From positions 99,817-163,816 of the forward strand of contig JAUYAO010000059.1 of NCBI GenBank assembly GCA_030692565.1: DNA of 64,000 bases, read 5' to 3'. Below, in pieces: positions 17,499 through 27,510 of the stretch (the first letter of the stretch is position 1; each line of letters starts with the position of its first letter). Origin of the DNA: Nitrospira sp. (GTDB lineage Bacteria > Nitrospirota > Nitrospiria > Nitrospirales > Nitrospiraceae). A program made the translations under genes and the position numbers. The notes below the pieces were generated by a model. That model did not search any database and had not been told where the DNA came from. It worked only from the letters and a program-made list of their open reading frames with translations.

Positions 17499-17601
17499 AC
17501 ATTGCTACGCCGGCAAAAGTCCTGGACTCGAAAAATCGATGCTGCTTCCGACATTCTAACGGAAGCGCTCGGGAATTGGCAGGGGTTCTCGCACGCACCT
17601 C

Positions 17602-18336
17602 TTACTGCGTGGCCGACAAGCCAATCGCGCTCACCATGGTCCCGATTACCTTGCCTTCGCGACGGTACGAGAAAAAGAGATCTTCATGACAAATCGTACA
17701 CACGTTCACGCTCGTGACCTGTCCGCCGCCAATCCCGCAATCCTGCACTTGCCGCCTGATCAACGCCTTTAAGTCGAGGCGCGCTTTGCCCTCGCGATGA
17801 TCACGCAAAACCGTTTCCCACCAAACAAATCGCTCCCGAACCTCGTTCAGCACCGGTTCGTCCACCTCATAGCAGCAGACACCGGCAGAGGGGCCGATAC
17901 TGACATGCAGCTGGCCGAGCTCTGCCCCGAATCGCGTCTGCATAAGCATCAGGGTCTTGGGCACAATCCCCGCGACGGCCCCGCGCCATCCGGCATGGAT
18001 CGCGGCCACCACCCGCCGACGCGCATCGTGCACCAGCACGGGGACGCAGTCAGCGGTGCGCACCGCCACCATCGTCCCGGGCTGATCCGTCACCAGGGCA
18101 TCCCACCCGCCGTCAAACCGGTCGGCATCGGTCAACGGCCGATCGACGACGAGCGCGTCCGTCCCATGCACCTGCTTCACCGACAAAATCCAAGGCGCCG
18201 GAACACCGGGCGCACGTATCGGGGCACCGGTCCCCAAACGCAGATTTTCGGCATGCGCCCTTGTGCCAAAGAAGTGCCGGACACCGCTTCTCGCAGAAGC
18301 AAATGCCGGCACCGTAATCACCGATGCTCGTCCCAT
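17602..18336 (-). CDS. pgeF: PgeF/YfiH multicopper-like (laccase-domain) peptidoglycan editing factor
   Basis: DUF152/YfiH protein, about 244 residues from ATG 18336, which has GAGGGG 9 bases upstream; frames up to 18414 would overlap ftsZ. The conserved metal/active-site residues are seen in VKQVHGTD (His), RTADCVPVLVHD (Cys) and AAIHAGWRGAVAGI (His). E. coli YfiH keeps L-Ser out of the peptidoglycan stem, while other members act on purine nucleosides. Its place right after ftsZ supports the cell-wall role. Confidence 0.9.
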   Translation of the reverse strand: MGRASVITVPAFASARSGVRHFFGTRAHAENLRLGTGAPIRAPGVPAPWILSVKQVHGTDALVVDRPLTDADRFDGGWDALVTDQPGTMVAVRTADCVPVLVHDARRRVVAAIHAGWRGAVAGIVPKTLMLMQTRFGAELGQLHVSIGPSAGVCCYEVDEPVLNEVRERFVWWETVLRDHREGKARLDLKALIRRQVQDCGIGGGQVTSVNVCTICHEDLFFSYRREGKVIGTMVSAIGLSATQ

Positions 18337-18374
18337 GCGTCTCATCCCCTCGCGGCCGAGAGCGACTCTCGTAC

Positions 18375-19577
18375 TTAGTTCACCTGCTTCCGGAGAAACG
18401 TGGGGACATCCCATTCATCTTCCGCCACCAACGCCCGATCGATGGCCTCACGGGCATCGTTCCGTTGGCGAAGGAAGGTAGGGCGATCCAGATCTTTCAT
18501 CGGCCGTTCGGTCATCCCCATTGCGGCGCTCACGCCCACACCGGCCAAGACCGGCTGCACCGGCTTCGCGGCACGGGCCGACGTCTGCTCGACGCTCGCC
18601 GTCATCGAGGCCATCTCCTCTTCACATTCAAAGCCCGTAGCGATCACCGTCACCACCAGATCATCGCCCATGTCGGGATTGATCACTTGGCCGACAATGA
18701 TATTGGCATCTGAATCGGCCGTTTGCTGAATGATGGAAGCCGCCTCTTCAATTTCATGCAGCGTCATATTCGGACCACCCGTGATGTTCAGGAGGACGCC
18801 ACGCGCCCCCTGCACACTGCCTTCTTCGAGCAGCGGGCTGCAGATCGCCCGTTGCGCGGCTTCGATCGCGCGATTGGTTCCCCGCGCGATCCCCATGCCC
18901 ATGACGGCGCGGCCCGTATGCGACATGATCGTTCGCACATCGGCAAAGTCGACGTTCACGTGACCGGTGGTCGTGATCACATCGGCGATGCCTTGAATCG
19001 CCTGGCGCAACACATCGTCGGCGACTTTGAAGGCTTCGAGCAAAGGCGTCGACTTGTCGACAATCCCCAGCAGGCGCTGATTCGGAATCACGAGGAGCGT
19101 GTCCACATGGCGGCGAAGATCCCGAATACCTTCTTCCGCATGTTTGTGGCGACGCTGTCCTTCATATTGAAAGGGCTTGGTCACCACGCCCACGGTGAGA
19201 ATGCCTTGCTCCCGTGCAATGCTGGCCACGATTGGGGCCGCGCCGGTGCCGGTCCCGCCGCCCATCCCAGCGGTAACAAACACCATATCTGCACCTTCGA
19301 GACATTCCCGGATATGATCTTTGCTCTCGAGTGCCGCATCCTTGCCGATTTCCGGGCGGGCACCGGCCCCGAGCCCGCGAGTCCGTTCAGGACCCAATTG
19401 AATCTTGTACGGTGCCAGCGACCGGTCGAGCGCTTGCAGATCGGTATTCGCGGCGATGAAATCGACCCGGGCGAGCCCCGACCCGATCATCGTATTCACC
19501 GCGTTGCAACCAGCCCCGCCGACTCCGACGACCTTGATCCTGACCGGTAACAGTGCATCTTCCTGAAATGAGAACAT
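18375..19577 (-). CDS. ftsZ: cell division protein FtsZ
   Basis: Tubulin-like GTPase of 400 residues that forms the Z ring. [11 protein letters not shown] (about 20-30), [14 protein letters not shown] (the GTP-binding signature, about 104-117) and the synergy loop near 205-215 are clear. The tail ends [12 protein letters not shown], the conserved peptide that binds FtsA. The variable linker (about 320-385) is short. It lies 53 bases downstream of ftsA and is the last core dcw gene. Confidence 0.98.
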   Translation of the reverse strand: MFSFQEDALLPVRIKVVGVGGAGCNAVNTMIGSGLARVDFIAANTDLQALDRSLAPYKIQLGPERTRGLGAGARPEIGKDAALESKDHIRECLEGADMVFVTAGMGGGTGTGAAPIVASIAREQGILTVGVVTKPFQYEGQRRHKHAEEGIRDLRRHVDTLLVIPNQRLLGIVDKSTPLLEAFKVADDVLRQAIQGIADVITTTGHVNVDFADVRTIMSHTGRAVMGMGIARGTNRAIEAAQRAICSPLLEEGSVQGARGVLLNITGGPNMTLHEIEEAASIIQQTADSDANIIVGQVINPDMGDDLVVTVIATGFECEEEMASMTASVEQTSARAAKPVQPVLAGVGVSAAMGMTERPMKDLDRPTFLRQRNDAREAIDRALVAEDEWDVPTFLRKQVN

Positions 19578-19630
19578 TGCGGCACCTCCTCACCTGTGAT
19601 CGCCGAGCGGCACCATGCCGCGCGCGAAAG

Positions 19631-20872
19631 TTAGAACACCTCCAACACCCGTTTCGTCCATCCAAACATCTTCGCCCAGGGTCCTCCGTTCCGGAGCCCC
19701 GCCGTCTCCAATTCATCCGCGTGCTTTCTCGCATGCAACAAGAGTCCGACGCCGGTCGCATGACCGGGGTTGCTCACAATGTCTCTGAGTCCACCGACGC
19801 CCGACGGCGTCCCACGACGCGCCGGTAAATTCAACACCTTTTCCGCCGCATCCGGCATCCCTTCGAGCAACGATGTGCCGCCGGTCAAAACGACCCCGGC
19901 ACCCAGGATGCCTTCGTAGCCGGCCCGTGCGATCTCGCGCCGAACCAGCTCGAACATTTCTTCCACGCGCGGTTCGAGTATCTCGGCAATATCCCGACGG
20001 GAGAAGGTCCGGGCCGGACGATCGCCTACCGACGGCACTTCGACCGTCTCGTGCCCAGTCACCAGGTCCGTCCGGGCAATGCCATACTGCATCTTGATTT
20101 TCTCGGCCTCGGTTTGAGACGTCAGCAGGCCGATCGCCAGATCCTTCGTCAAATTCTGTCCGCCGATCGGGAGCACCGCCGAATGCCGGATACTGCCGTC
20201 GAGGAAAATGGCCAGATCGGTGGTCCCGCCACCGAGATCCACCATGGCCACACCCAGATCGCGCTCTTCCTGACTCAATACCGCTTCGCTGGAAGCCAAC
20301 GGCTGCAGAATGATGTCCACCACATCAAGCCCGGCGCGATTGACACTCTTGATGATGTTTTGCGCGGAGGTCACCGCACCGGTAATCACGTGCACATTGA
20401 CCTCGAGCCGGTTTCCGGAGAGCCCGAGCGGCTCGCGGACGCCTTCCTGTCCGTCGACCATGTACTCGCGCGGCAAGACATGCAGAATGCGCCGTTCGTG
20501 CGGAATCACCGCCAACGTCCGGGCGCTTTCGATCGCTCGATGAATATCCTCACGCGTCACTTCGGCCTTCTTCAGCGCCACGACGCCTTTGCAGTTCTCC
20601 GCCGAGATATGGCTGCCGGCGATGCCGGTGTAGACCGAGTTGATCTGGACCGCCGCCATGAGTTCGGCTTCTTCGACCGCCTTCTTGATCGACTCCACCG
20701 TACTCTCGATATCGACCACCACCCCTTTGCGTAACCCGCGGGAGGGACTGGCCCCGACACCGATGATGTTCAACATTCCGCCATCCGTAATCTCCGCGAC
20801 GATCGCGCAGATCTTGGTGGTTCCGATATCCAAGCCGACAAGGATTTGATCTCGTTTTGGCACCGCGATCAC
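19631..20872 (-). CDS. ftsA: cell division protein FtsA
   Basis: Actin-fold protein that tethers FtsZ to the membrane; 413 residues. VGLDIGTTKICAIVAE, VDLGGGTTDLAIF and LTGGTSLLEGM are the ATP-binding signatures. The C-terminal helix KMFGWTKRVLEVF is the amphipathic membrane-targeting sequence. The start is GTG, overlapping the ftsQ stop in a GTGA; another in-frame GTG three codons in has a better-spaced GAGGGGG. FtsZ follows. Confidence 0.97.
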   Translation of the reverse strand: MIAVPKRDQILVGLDIGTTKICAIVAEITDGGMLNIIGVGASPSRGLRKGVVVDIESTVESIKKAVEEAELMAAVQINSVYTGIAGSHISAENCKGVVALKKAEVTREDIHRAIESARTLAVIPHERRILHVLPREYMVDGQEGVREPLGLSGNRLEVNVHVITGAVTSAQNIIKSVNRAGLDVVDIILQPLASSEAVLSQEERDLGVAMVDLGGGTTDLAIFLDGSIRHSAVLPIGGQNLTKDLAIGLLTSQTEAEKIKMQYGIARTDLVTGHETVEVPSVGDRPARTFSRRDIAEILEPRVEEMFELVRREIARAGYEGILGAGVVLTGGTSLLEGMPDAAEKVLNLPARRGTPSGVGGLRDIVSNPGHATGVGLLLHARKHADELETAGLRNGGPWAKMFGWTKRVLEVF

Positions 20873-21744
20873 CCCCTCTCTCGCACAATCACACGATTCT
20901 CGTATCGTAGATCGATTTCATTCCCGCCCCGCCCGTGGCCGTCAAACATCACTGTCTTCAGCGAAGGCTTGATCCGTTGAAATCGCTCCCATTGATCGCT
21001 CACCGCCTCGTCACCGAATTGAAATTGGACCCCCCGAACGGAGGCCACCAGGTTGGCAGGATTCGCTGCGTTCACCTGCAAACGCCCGTCGATACTCTGT
21101 CCGACCAATCTGGCCAGTTCGACTCCGGACTTCACCGCGTGGCGCACATCCGCATCGCCGCGCAACAGTTCCCGTGAATCCAGACCTGTCACCATCGGAA
21201 ACATCGCGTTGTCGTCCTGTCCCAATCGCGCCAACACATGCCCATCTTCGTCGCTCAAGAAATTCTCTGAACCGGCGTGCACGATGGCCGCCGGTTTGCG
21301 CTCCACCACAGAAATGCGCAGTTCGTGAAATGGCACCCGGGTCACCACCGCTTCCTTCACCCATGGATGAGACTCCACCCGCTCCTTCATGGCCGTCGTC
21401 ACGATGTGGTGGAGCGGGGTTCCGGGCTTGAGCGCCAACCGATCCACCAACTCCTGCTTCCCGATCTGATGCACTCCTTCAACGGTGACCGCCTTGATTT
21501 CCAGAAGGCGCTGAAGCACCGGGCCGGAGCGCTGGACCCCGACGACCAATCCCCACCCCGCAAGAACCACTCCGATACCGATCGCGCTCCATCGAATGAG
21601 CTGCCGGCCTTTCGCCGCCACCTGCGCGCGCCGCGCCACGCGATCTTTGGCCTCCACCTGGCTCGAACGAGTGCCTTTCCACTGATTCAGCCGCGGTCCG
21701 GCCTGACGTTGCGCGGCGCGTCGAGCGATCGTCCAACGCTTCAT
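20869..21744 (-). CDS. ftsQ: cell division protein FtsQ
   Basis: Divisome scaffold, 291 residues. A basic cytoplasmic segment (1-46) precedes a single membrane helix (about 48-70). A POTRA domain follows (about 77-150; VTVEGVHQIGKQELVDRL), then the FtsQ beta domain. It overlaps ddl upstream and ftsA downstream by 4 bases each. FtsQ proteins diverge widely; the topology, POTRA-like start and gene order make the call secure. Confidence 0.93.
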   Translation of the reverse strand: MKRWTIARRAAQRQAGPRLNQWKGTRSSQVEAKDRVARRAQVAAKGRQLIRWSAIGIGVVLAGWGLVVGVQRSGPVLQRLLEIKAVTVEGVHQIGKQELVDRLALKPGTPLHHIVTTAMKERVESHPWVKEAVVTRVPFHELRISVVERKPAAIVHAGSENFLSDEDGHVLARLGQDDNAMFPMVTGLDSRELLRGDADVRHAVKSGVELARLVGQSIDGRLQVNAANPANLVASVRGVQFQFGDEAVSDQWERFQRIKPSLKTVMFDGHGRGGNEIDLRYENRVIVRERG

Positions 21745-22733
21745 GCTGACAATCCTTTTTCGGCGCGCGCCATTCGGTCGGCCCGGTCCAACGCCGATTG
21801 CAATATGCGTTCGACCAAACTGTCGTAATCGATGCCGGCTTGGCCCGCCGCCATCGGCAACAGGCTGGTCTCCGTCATGCCCGGCACCGTGTTGATCTCC
21901 AACATGTAGGGCTTCCCGCGAGGGGTGATTCTAAAATCCACTCGGGCCGCCCCTTCGCAACCCAACGCCTCGTATGTTCGCCGCGCCAACTCAGTAATCT
22001 GCTTGGTGATCTTCGCGGGAAGGGGAGCGGGGCAGAGGTATTGCGTCTTACCCTTTTGATACTTCGCTGAAAAATCGTAGAACCCTTCGGGCGCCACAAT
22101 TTCCACCACCGGCAGGACCGTCAGCACACCGGACGCCCCGCCCAAGATCGAGACCGTCGTTTCATGTCCAGGAATGTAGGCCTCGACCATCGCATCCGGA
22201 TCGTAGCGATGGGCCAGGGCGAGCGCCTCTTTCCACTGCGCGGGCTTCCGGACAATCGACACGCCGATCGTGGATCCCTGCGAGGCCGGCTTCACCACCA
22301 CCGGCAATTTCAGCTTTGTCGCCTTCAGCACCATGGCCAGCGACGGCTGTTCACCGCGCCGTATCTGCGTCCCGGCCGGAACCGGCACTTTTGCCGACAC
22401 CGCCAGCGTTTTCGTGGCGACTTTGTGCATACCCATCGCGCTCGCCTGCACGCCGGACCCCGTGTAGGGAATTCCGAGCGTCTCTAGAAATCCCTGGATC
22501 GTTCCATCCTCGCCGCCCGGGCCATGCAGAGACAGGAACGCCAGCTCGATCTTGTTCTCCGTCACATCACGAAACAGATTCGGGCCCACATCAATCGCAA
22601 TGGCGTGATAGCCCCGGCGGAGAAGCGACTGGTGAACCGCCTGCCCGGTACGCAGCGAGACTTCTCGCTCGGACGATTGTCCGCCCATCAAGACTCCGAT
22701 CCGCTTATCTGTCAGCACACGTCGGTCTGCCAT
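21741..22733 (-). CDS. ddl: D-alanine-D-alanine ligase
   Basis: ATP-grasp ligase of 330 residues from ATG 22733, which has GGAG well spaced; a GTG lies one codon before. Motifs: GVLMGGQSSEREVSLRTG, LSLHGPGGEDGTIQGFLE, PYTGSGVQASAMGMHK, VVKPASQGSTIGVS and the metal-binding MLEINTVPGMTETSL. The phrase ILGGASGVLTVLPVVEI contains the usual EI. It makes the D-Ala-D-Ala dipeptide for MurF. It stands between murB and ftsQ as in many dcw clusters. Confidence 0.97.
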   Translation of the reverse strand: MADRRVLTDKRIGVLMGGQSSEREVSLRTGQAVHQSLLRRGYHAIAIDVGPNLFRDVTENKIELAFLSLHGPGGEDGTIQGFLETLGIPYTGSGVQASAMGMHKVATKTLAVSAKVPVPAGTQIRRGEQPSLAMVLKATKLKLPVVVKPASQGSTIGVSIVRKPAQWKEALALAHRYDPDAMVEAYIPGHETTVSILGGASGVLTVLPVVEIVAPEGFYDFSAKYQKGKTQYLCPAPLPAKITKQITELARRTYEALGCEGAARVDFRITPRGKPYMLEINTVPGMTETSLLPMAAGQAGIDYDSLVERILQSALDRADRMARAEKGLSA

Positions 22734-22745
22734 CACGCTCCTGTC

Positions 22746-23690
22746 CTAGGCCTGTCCCACGACCTTGAGTTCCAACTCCAACTTCACCCCGGTCCTCCGC
22801 GCCACCGCCGCTCGGACTTTCCGGATCAGCGTCAGTACATCCTTGGCGCTGGCCTGCCCCTGATTCACGATGAAGTTCGCATGCTTTTCCGATACCTGCG
22901 CATCGCCGACCTGGGCGCCTTTGAGCCCGGCCAAGTCGATAACCCGCCCGGCCGAGTCCTTGGGAGGATTCTTGAACACACAGCCGGCACTCGGCAGCGC
23001 CAGCGGCTGCGTATCGCGCCGATAGTGCAGATAGTCTTTCACGACCTTTTCGACTTCCGCCCGTACACCCGCCTTCAACTGCACCCACACGCCCACGACA
23101 ATGCCGACCGGCAACGCGGCCCGGCGATAGGCAAAGGGAATCTCCGACGCCGGGATATCGATAACCTCGCCCTTGCGATTCACGAGCCGTACGGCCTTGA
23201 CCGAGTCTTTCATTTCGCCCAACCTGGTTCCGGCATTCATGACGACACACCCGGCCACCGTGCCGGGGATACCGGCGGCCCATTCCAGCCCCGCCAGCGA
23301 ATGCCGGATGGCGTACCCGATCAGCGTCGGCATCCCCACGCCTCCTTCGGCATACAGGACCGCTCCCGCTTCTTCTCTAATCGTTCGGAGCTTGCCGAGA
23401 TGAACGACCACGCCTCTGATCCCCTTGTCTCGAATGAGAAGATTCGTCCCGCCCACTACAAACAACGGAAGCTTCTGCGCCTTGGTTTGACGGACCAGAC
23501 GGGCCACATCATCGACATCAACCGGTTCGACCAGGACATCAGCCGGCCCCCCGATACGGAACGACGTGTAGTCCTTGAGCGGGGCATTGAACGACACCGC
23601 CCCCCGAATACCCTCGACCGCGGCTTCCAATCGACGCTGACTGCTTGTCCGACGACCGGTCTGTGCATCTGTCCGTCCTTGCCGAGCCAT
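22746..23690 (-). CDS. murB: UDP-N-acetylenolpyruvoylglucosamine reductase
   Basis: FAD-dependent reductase forming UDP-MurNAc; 314 residues. NAPLKDYTSFRIGGPADVLVEP starts the FAD domain, AAGIPGTVAGCVVMNAGTR holds the flavin-binding loop, and PSAGCVFKNP contains the catalytic Ser/Cys position typical of type II MurB. EKHANFIVN and AKDVL near the C-terminus are also typical. It sits 3 bases after the murC stop. Confidence 0.97.
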   Translation of the reverse strand: MARQGRTDAQTGRRTSSQRRLEAAVEGIRGAVSFNAPLKDYTSFRIGGPADVLVEPVDVDDVARLVRQTKAQKLPLFVVGGTNLLIRDKGIRGVVVHLGKLRTIREEAGAVLYAEGGVGMPTLIGYAIRHSLAGLEWAAGIPGTVAGCVVMNAGTRLGEMKDSVKAVRLVNRKGEVIDIPASEIPFAYRRAALPVGIVVGVWVQLKAGVRAEVEKVVKDYLHYRRDTQPLALPSAGCVFKNPPKDSAGRVIDLAGLKGAQVGDAQVSEKHANFIVNQGQASAKDVLTLIRKVRAAVARRTGVKLELELKVVGQA

Positions 23691-23693
23691 GGC

Positions 23694-25082
23694 CTACGTA
23701 TTGGGAGCCAATCGTGCGAGCAATCCCGTCCCGGCTTTCCAGATATCACCGGCACCTAACGTCACGACCAGATCGCCCGGCTGCAAATGCGGCAGCACCT
23801 GATCGGGCAACGTTTCCTTCTTCTCGACGAAGGTGACGCCCTGGTGGCCGGCGGCCTTGATGCTGTCAGCCAGCGCGGCGCCCGACACACCCGGAATCGG
23901 CGCTTCCCCAGCCGCATAGATGTCCGTCATGAACAGCAAATCGGCTTGATCGAAGGCATGCGTGAACTCCGTGATCAGATCGCGCGTCCGGCTGTACCGG
24001 TGGGGTTGGAACAGCACCACCAGCCGCCGATCCCATCCCTGTTTCGCCGCTGCCAGTGTAGCCTTGACCTCGGTGGGATGGTGACCATAGTCGTCCACCA
24101 CCATGATGCCGTTGGCTTCTCCACGCAGATGAAACCGCCGCTCCACGCCGGTAAACGCCGCCAGCCCCTTGCGGATCAAGTCGACCGGCACCTCCAGCTC
24201 GATCCCGATCGCAATCGCCACCAGCGCGTTGGAGACGTTATGCATGCCGGGGACGGCCAGCCGGAAAGGCCCAAGGTTTTTCCCGCGGAAATGCGCACGA
24301 AACTCGGCGCCCCATTGCTTCAGCACGATATCCGTCGCCTTGAAATCCGGCACCACCCCGGGACGTTCTTGTAGTCCATAGGTGTGATAGCGCTTCACAA
24401 TGCGGGGAAAGAGCGCGTGCAGCCGCTCATCGTCGGAGCACAGCACCGCCAATCCATAGAAGGGAATCTTGTTAATGAACTCCAGAAAGCTGTCGTAAAT
24501 CTTTTCCATCGACCCGTAGTGATCGAGGTGCTCGCGATCCAGATTGGTCACCGCCACGATCGTCGGGGACAATCGAAGAAACGAACCGTCGCTCTCATCG
24601 GCTTCCGCCACCAGCAACTCGCCGCGACCGAGCCGCGCGTGGCTGCCGAGGGCATTCACCTTGCCGCCGATCACCATCGTCGGATCCAATCCGCCGGACG
24701 CCAGCACATTCGCGACCATCGATGTCGTCGTCGTCTTGCCATGCGCCCCGGCAATCGCGACACCGAATTTCAACCGCATCAGCTCGGCCAGCATTTCAGC
24801 CCGTGGAATCACCGGCACTTGTTTGGCCTTGGCCGCCAGCACTTCCGGATTGGTCGCCGCCACAGCGGAGGAAATCACCACCACCTGCGCCTCTCCGATA
24901 TTGGCTTCGTGATGGCCGATCGCGATCTTGCCTCCGAGTTCCTCCAGGCGCCTGGTGGTTTCCGAGGCTTGCAGATCGGAGCCGCTGACTTTGTATCCCA
25001 TCGTCAGCAAGACCTCTGCGATCCCGCTCATCCCTGACCCGCCGATTCCCACTAGATGAATATGCTGTGTTTTTCGAAACAT
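23694..25082 (-). CDS. murC: UDP-N-acetylmuramate-L-alanine ligase
   Basis: Adds L-Ala to UDP-MurNAc. The usual start is MFRKTQHIHLVGIGGSGMSG at 25082, giving 462 residues. An upstream ATG at 25187, with GGGGGTG before it, would add 35 basic residues and overlap murG; it cannot be excluded. The ATP loop is AGAHGKTTTTSMVA, and DDYGHHPTEV and FQPHRYSRT are Mur ligase signatures. It lies between murG and murB. Confidence 0.95.
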   Translation of the reverse strand: MFRKTQHIHLVGIGGSGMSGIAEVLLTMGYKVSGSDLQASETTRRLEELGGKIAIGHHEANIGEAQVVVISSAVAATNPEVLAAKAKQVPVIPRAEMLAELMRLKFGVAIAGAHGKTTTTSMVANVLASGGLDPTMVIGGKVNALGSHARLGRGELLVAEADESDGSFLRLSPTIVAVTNLDREHLDHYGSMEKIYDSFLEFINKIPFYGLAVLCSDDERLHALFPRIVKRYHTYGLQERPGVVPDFKATDIVLKQWGAEFRAHFRGKNLGPFRLAVPGMHNVSNALVAIAIGIELEVPVDLIRKGLAAFTGVERRFHLRGEANGIMVVDDYGHHPTEVKATLAAAKQGWDRRLVVLFQPHRYSRTRDLITEFTHAFDQADLLFMTDIYAAGEAPIPGVSGAALADSIKAAGHQGVTFVEKKETLPDQVLPHLQPGDLVVTLGAGDIWKAGTGLLARLAPNT

Positions 25083-25149
25083 GGCCGTTCGCCTCAATCC
25101 TGGTGATCCTGTTGATGATCGCTGCGCCTGCTCTCGCGTCGCTGCCGCA

Positions 25150-26271
25150 TTAGACTCCCGTCGCTCCAACAGTCCGGTGGACGTCATGATTCACCCCCAT
25201 GAGCGCATAGCATTCGTGGACGATCCTCTCGGCCGCATCGATTCGACTCATAGCCCGACTCTTCGCCTGCATCGTGCGTAGGCGATCCGGTTGCTGCAGC
25301 AGCCCGGCGATGGAACCGGCCAACTGCGCCCCCGTCAACTCCGGCTGCGGCAGCACCATCGCGCCCCCCGCCGCCTCCATCGCCCGCGCATTCTTCATCT
25401 GGTGATCGTAAATGGCCGTCGGCAGCGGGATCAGAATCGCCGGCTTCCCGCAGGCCGTCACCTCTGCAATCGTCATGGCCCCGGCACGCGCCACCACCAG
25501 ATCCGCCGCGCGCAACACGGTCGGCATGTCATAGAGAAACGGGACGACCTCGGCCTCAACGCCTGCCTGCCGGTAGGCCTCAACAACCCTCGCATGGTCA
25601 GCCTCTCCGGTCTGGTGCGTGATGGAGAGCCGCGGAAGCGTCTGCGCCAATGTCGCCAGCCCATCGATGACTGCGCTGTTGATCGCCTTCGCCCCCTGAC
25701 TGCCGCCAAAAATCAACAGCCGCTGCCGGCCTGCTGTGACCGAAGTGGATGTCGTAATCGCATCCAGAAATGATTGCCGAATCGGTGAACCGAACACGCG
25801 AACTTTGTCTTTCGCAAATTTCTCGGCAGCGGATTCAAACCCCAAGAACACACGCTGGGCACAAGGGCCGACCGCAATATTGGCCATGCCCGGATAGGCA
25901 TTCGGCTCCAGAATGACCCGGGCAACCCGCTTCAACGCCGCCGCCACTAACATCGTCGGGCTGGTGTAGCCGCCCACGCCGATGACGAGATCCGCCCGGT
26001 ACCGGGTAATCAGCCGCATCGACTGCCAGAGTCCGATCGGCACGGACAGCAATCCCCGCAAGGCTTCTCCCAATCCTTTTCCCATCACCGGCTTCGCCGT
26101 AATGAGTTCGAGTGGAAGCCCTTCATGCGCCAACACTTTGGTTTCAATCCCTTTCGCCGTGCCGACAAAGATGATCGTGGTCGATGGATCGCGCCGCTGA
26201 AACTCCCGGACCAGCGCCACCGCCGGATACAAGTGCCCGCCCGTCCCTCCTGCGGCGATGAGGATCGTCAT
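25150..26271 (-). CDS. murG: undecaprenyl-PP-MurNAc-pentapeptide GlcNAc transferase MurG
   Basis: Makes lipid II from lipid I at the inner face of the membrane; GT28, 373 residues. It starts MTILIAAGGTGGHLYPAVAL with the glycine-rich loop. VIGVGGYTS, EPNAYPGMAN, IFGGSQGAKAIN and VVARAGAMTIAEVTACGKPAILIPLP are diagnostic. The ATG overlaps the ftsW stop (ATGA). The same frame stays open through ftsW for about 400 codons without homology, so the longer version was discarded. Confidence 0.97.
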   Translation of the reverse strand: MTILIAAGGTGGHLYPAVALVREFQRRDPSTTIIFVGTAKGIETKVLAHEGLPLELITAKPVMGKGLGEALRGLLSVPIGLWQSMRLITRYRADLVIGVGGYTSPTMLVAAALKRVARVILEPNAYPGMANIAVGPCAQRVFLGFESAAEKFAKDKVRVFGSPIRQSFLDAITTSTSVTAGRQRLLIFGGSQGAKAINSAVIDGLATLAQTLPRLSITHQTGEADHARVVEAYRQAGVEAEVVPFLYDMPTVLRAADLVVARAGAMTIAEVTACGKPAILIPLPTAIYDHQMKNARAMEAAGGAMVLPQPELTGAQLAGSIAGLLQQPDRLRTMQAKSRAMSRIDAAERIVHECYALMGVNHDVHRTVGATGV

Positions 26272-27476
26272 CCGTGACCAGACCTGCCGCGCCCGCCCCG
26301 CCCGGCACTTTCCTGAGGCCCTGCTTGGCGATCCCTCGAGATATTCAACAAGATCCCGACCGCCAGCAGACTGATGACCAGGGACGATCCGCCGTAACTC
26401 ACGAAGGGCAAGGTCAATCCTTTGGTCGGCAGCATCCCCGTCGCCACAGCCGCATTCACCAGCGCCTGCCCACCGATCAACAGCGTGATCCCGATGCCCA
26501 AATAGCGCCCGAACGGCATCCGCGCTCTGGCGGCAATCTGAAAGCCTCGCACGACAAACAACGCAAAGAGCAGAATGATCGCGCCCGTTCCCACTAATCC
26601 CAACTCTTCCCCGACCAGGGCCAACACAAAGTCCGTATGCGCTTCGGGGAGAAAGAACAGCTTCTGCTTCCCCTCGCCCAGCCCCACTCCGAAGGGACCG
26701 CCGCTGCCAAAGGCGAGAAACGACTGGGTGATCTGAAACCCGGCGTTCGACGCGTCCTTCCAGGGTGCCAGAAACGTCAGGAGCCGCTGCCGCCGGTAAC
26801 TCGAGCCGAGGACGAGCACCAAAACGACCGGCACCGCGCACAGTCCCAGCCCCAACAGATGCTTCACTTGCGCGCCGCCGAGAAACAGCAGTCCGATCGT
26901 CACGAGACCGATCACGACCACGGTCCCAAGATCCGGCTCCAACAGCACCAGTCCGCTCAACAGGCCGATCACGAACAGCACGGGCAGCAGGCCAGAGGAG
27001 AAGCTTGTAATCCGGTCTTCCTTCTTGGTCAGATAGGCCGCCAGATAAATCACCGCCACGAGCTTGACCATCTCGGCCGGCTGAATCGAAATGGGTCCGA
27101 GACGCAACCAGCGCCTCGCTCCTTTCGCCGCGACCCCGAGCGATGGGATCAAGACCATCACCAGCAACAGCGCCATCAAACCCAGCAGCGGCACCGACAG
27201 ACGCTTCCACCAGACATAGTCGACCCGCGACGCGACGTGGAGCAGCACAAATCCGAATGTCAGCCACGCCAGCTGCCGCTTGAGGAAGTAGCCGGAGTCG
27301 TGGAACCGGTTCCCCGCGACGACCGCGCTCGCACTGAACACCATCACGAGGCCGACCAAGGCCAGCACCATCGTGACGATCAATAGCGTGTGGTCCATCG
27401 GCACCCGCTTCTTCGCGGCGCGGGGGCTCGTGGTGGGCCACGGCAATGCCAGGGTCCCTGCAGCTCTCTGTGACAT
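26268..27476 (-). CDS. ftsW: peptidoglycan polymerase FtsW (SEDS family)
   Basis: 402 residues with about ten membrane helices. SEDS motifs present: FSASAVVAG near residue 45, RRWLRLGPISIQPAEMVKL (with PxE for catalysis), and QALVNAAVATGMLPTKGLTLPFVSYGGSS. It works with FtsI to build septal peptidoglycan. The N-terminus carries about 25 basic cytoplasmic residues. An in-frame ATG (PMDHTLL, residue 27) is a possible alternative. It lies between murD and murG. Confidence 0.96.
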   Translation of the reverse strand: MSQRAAGTLALPWPTTSPRAAKKRVPMDHTLLIVTMVLALVGLVMVFSASAVVAGNRFHDSGYFLKRQLAWLTFGFVLLHVASRVDYVWWKRLSVPLLGLMALLLVMVLIPSLGVAAKGARRWLRLGPISIQPAEMVKLVAVIYLAAYLTKKEDRITSFSSGLLPVLFVIGLLSGLVLLEPDLGTVVVIGLVTIGLLFLGGAQVKHLLGLGLCAVPVVLVLVLGSSYRRQRLLTFLAPWKDASNAGFQITQSFLAFGSGGPFGVGLGEGKQKLFFLPEAHTDFVLALVGEELGLVGTGAIILLFALFVVRGFQIAARARMPFGRYLGIGITLLIGGQALVNAAVATGMLPTKGLTLPFVSYGGSSLVISLLAVGILLNISRDRQAGPQESAGRGGRGRSGHG

Positions 27477-27510
27477 CGTTCAGCGTCAAATCTCCTCTGA
27501 CTCGCCGCCC

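Noticed and set aside
22524..23759. A 411-codon plus-strand frame over ddl and murB
   Set aside because: Antisense shadow of two clear mur genes with no ribosome binding site or motif.
25150..27489. A 779-codon open frame joining murG to a 405-residue N-terminal extension
   Set aside because: The extension is a shadow of ftsW in another frame of the same strand; MurG begins at MTILIAAGGTGG with its ATG overlapping the ftsW stop.
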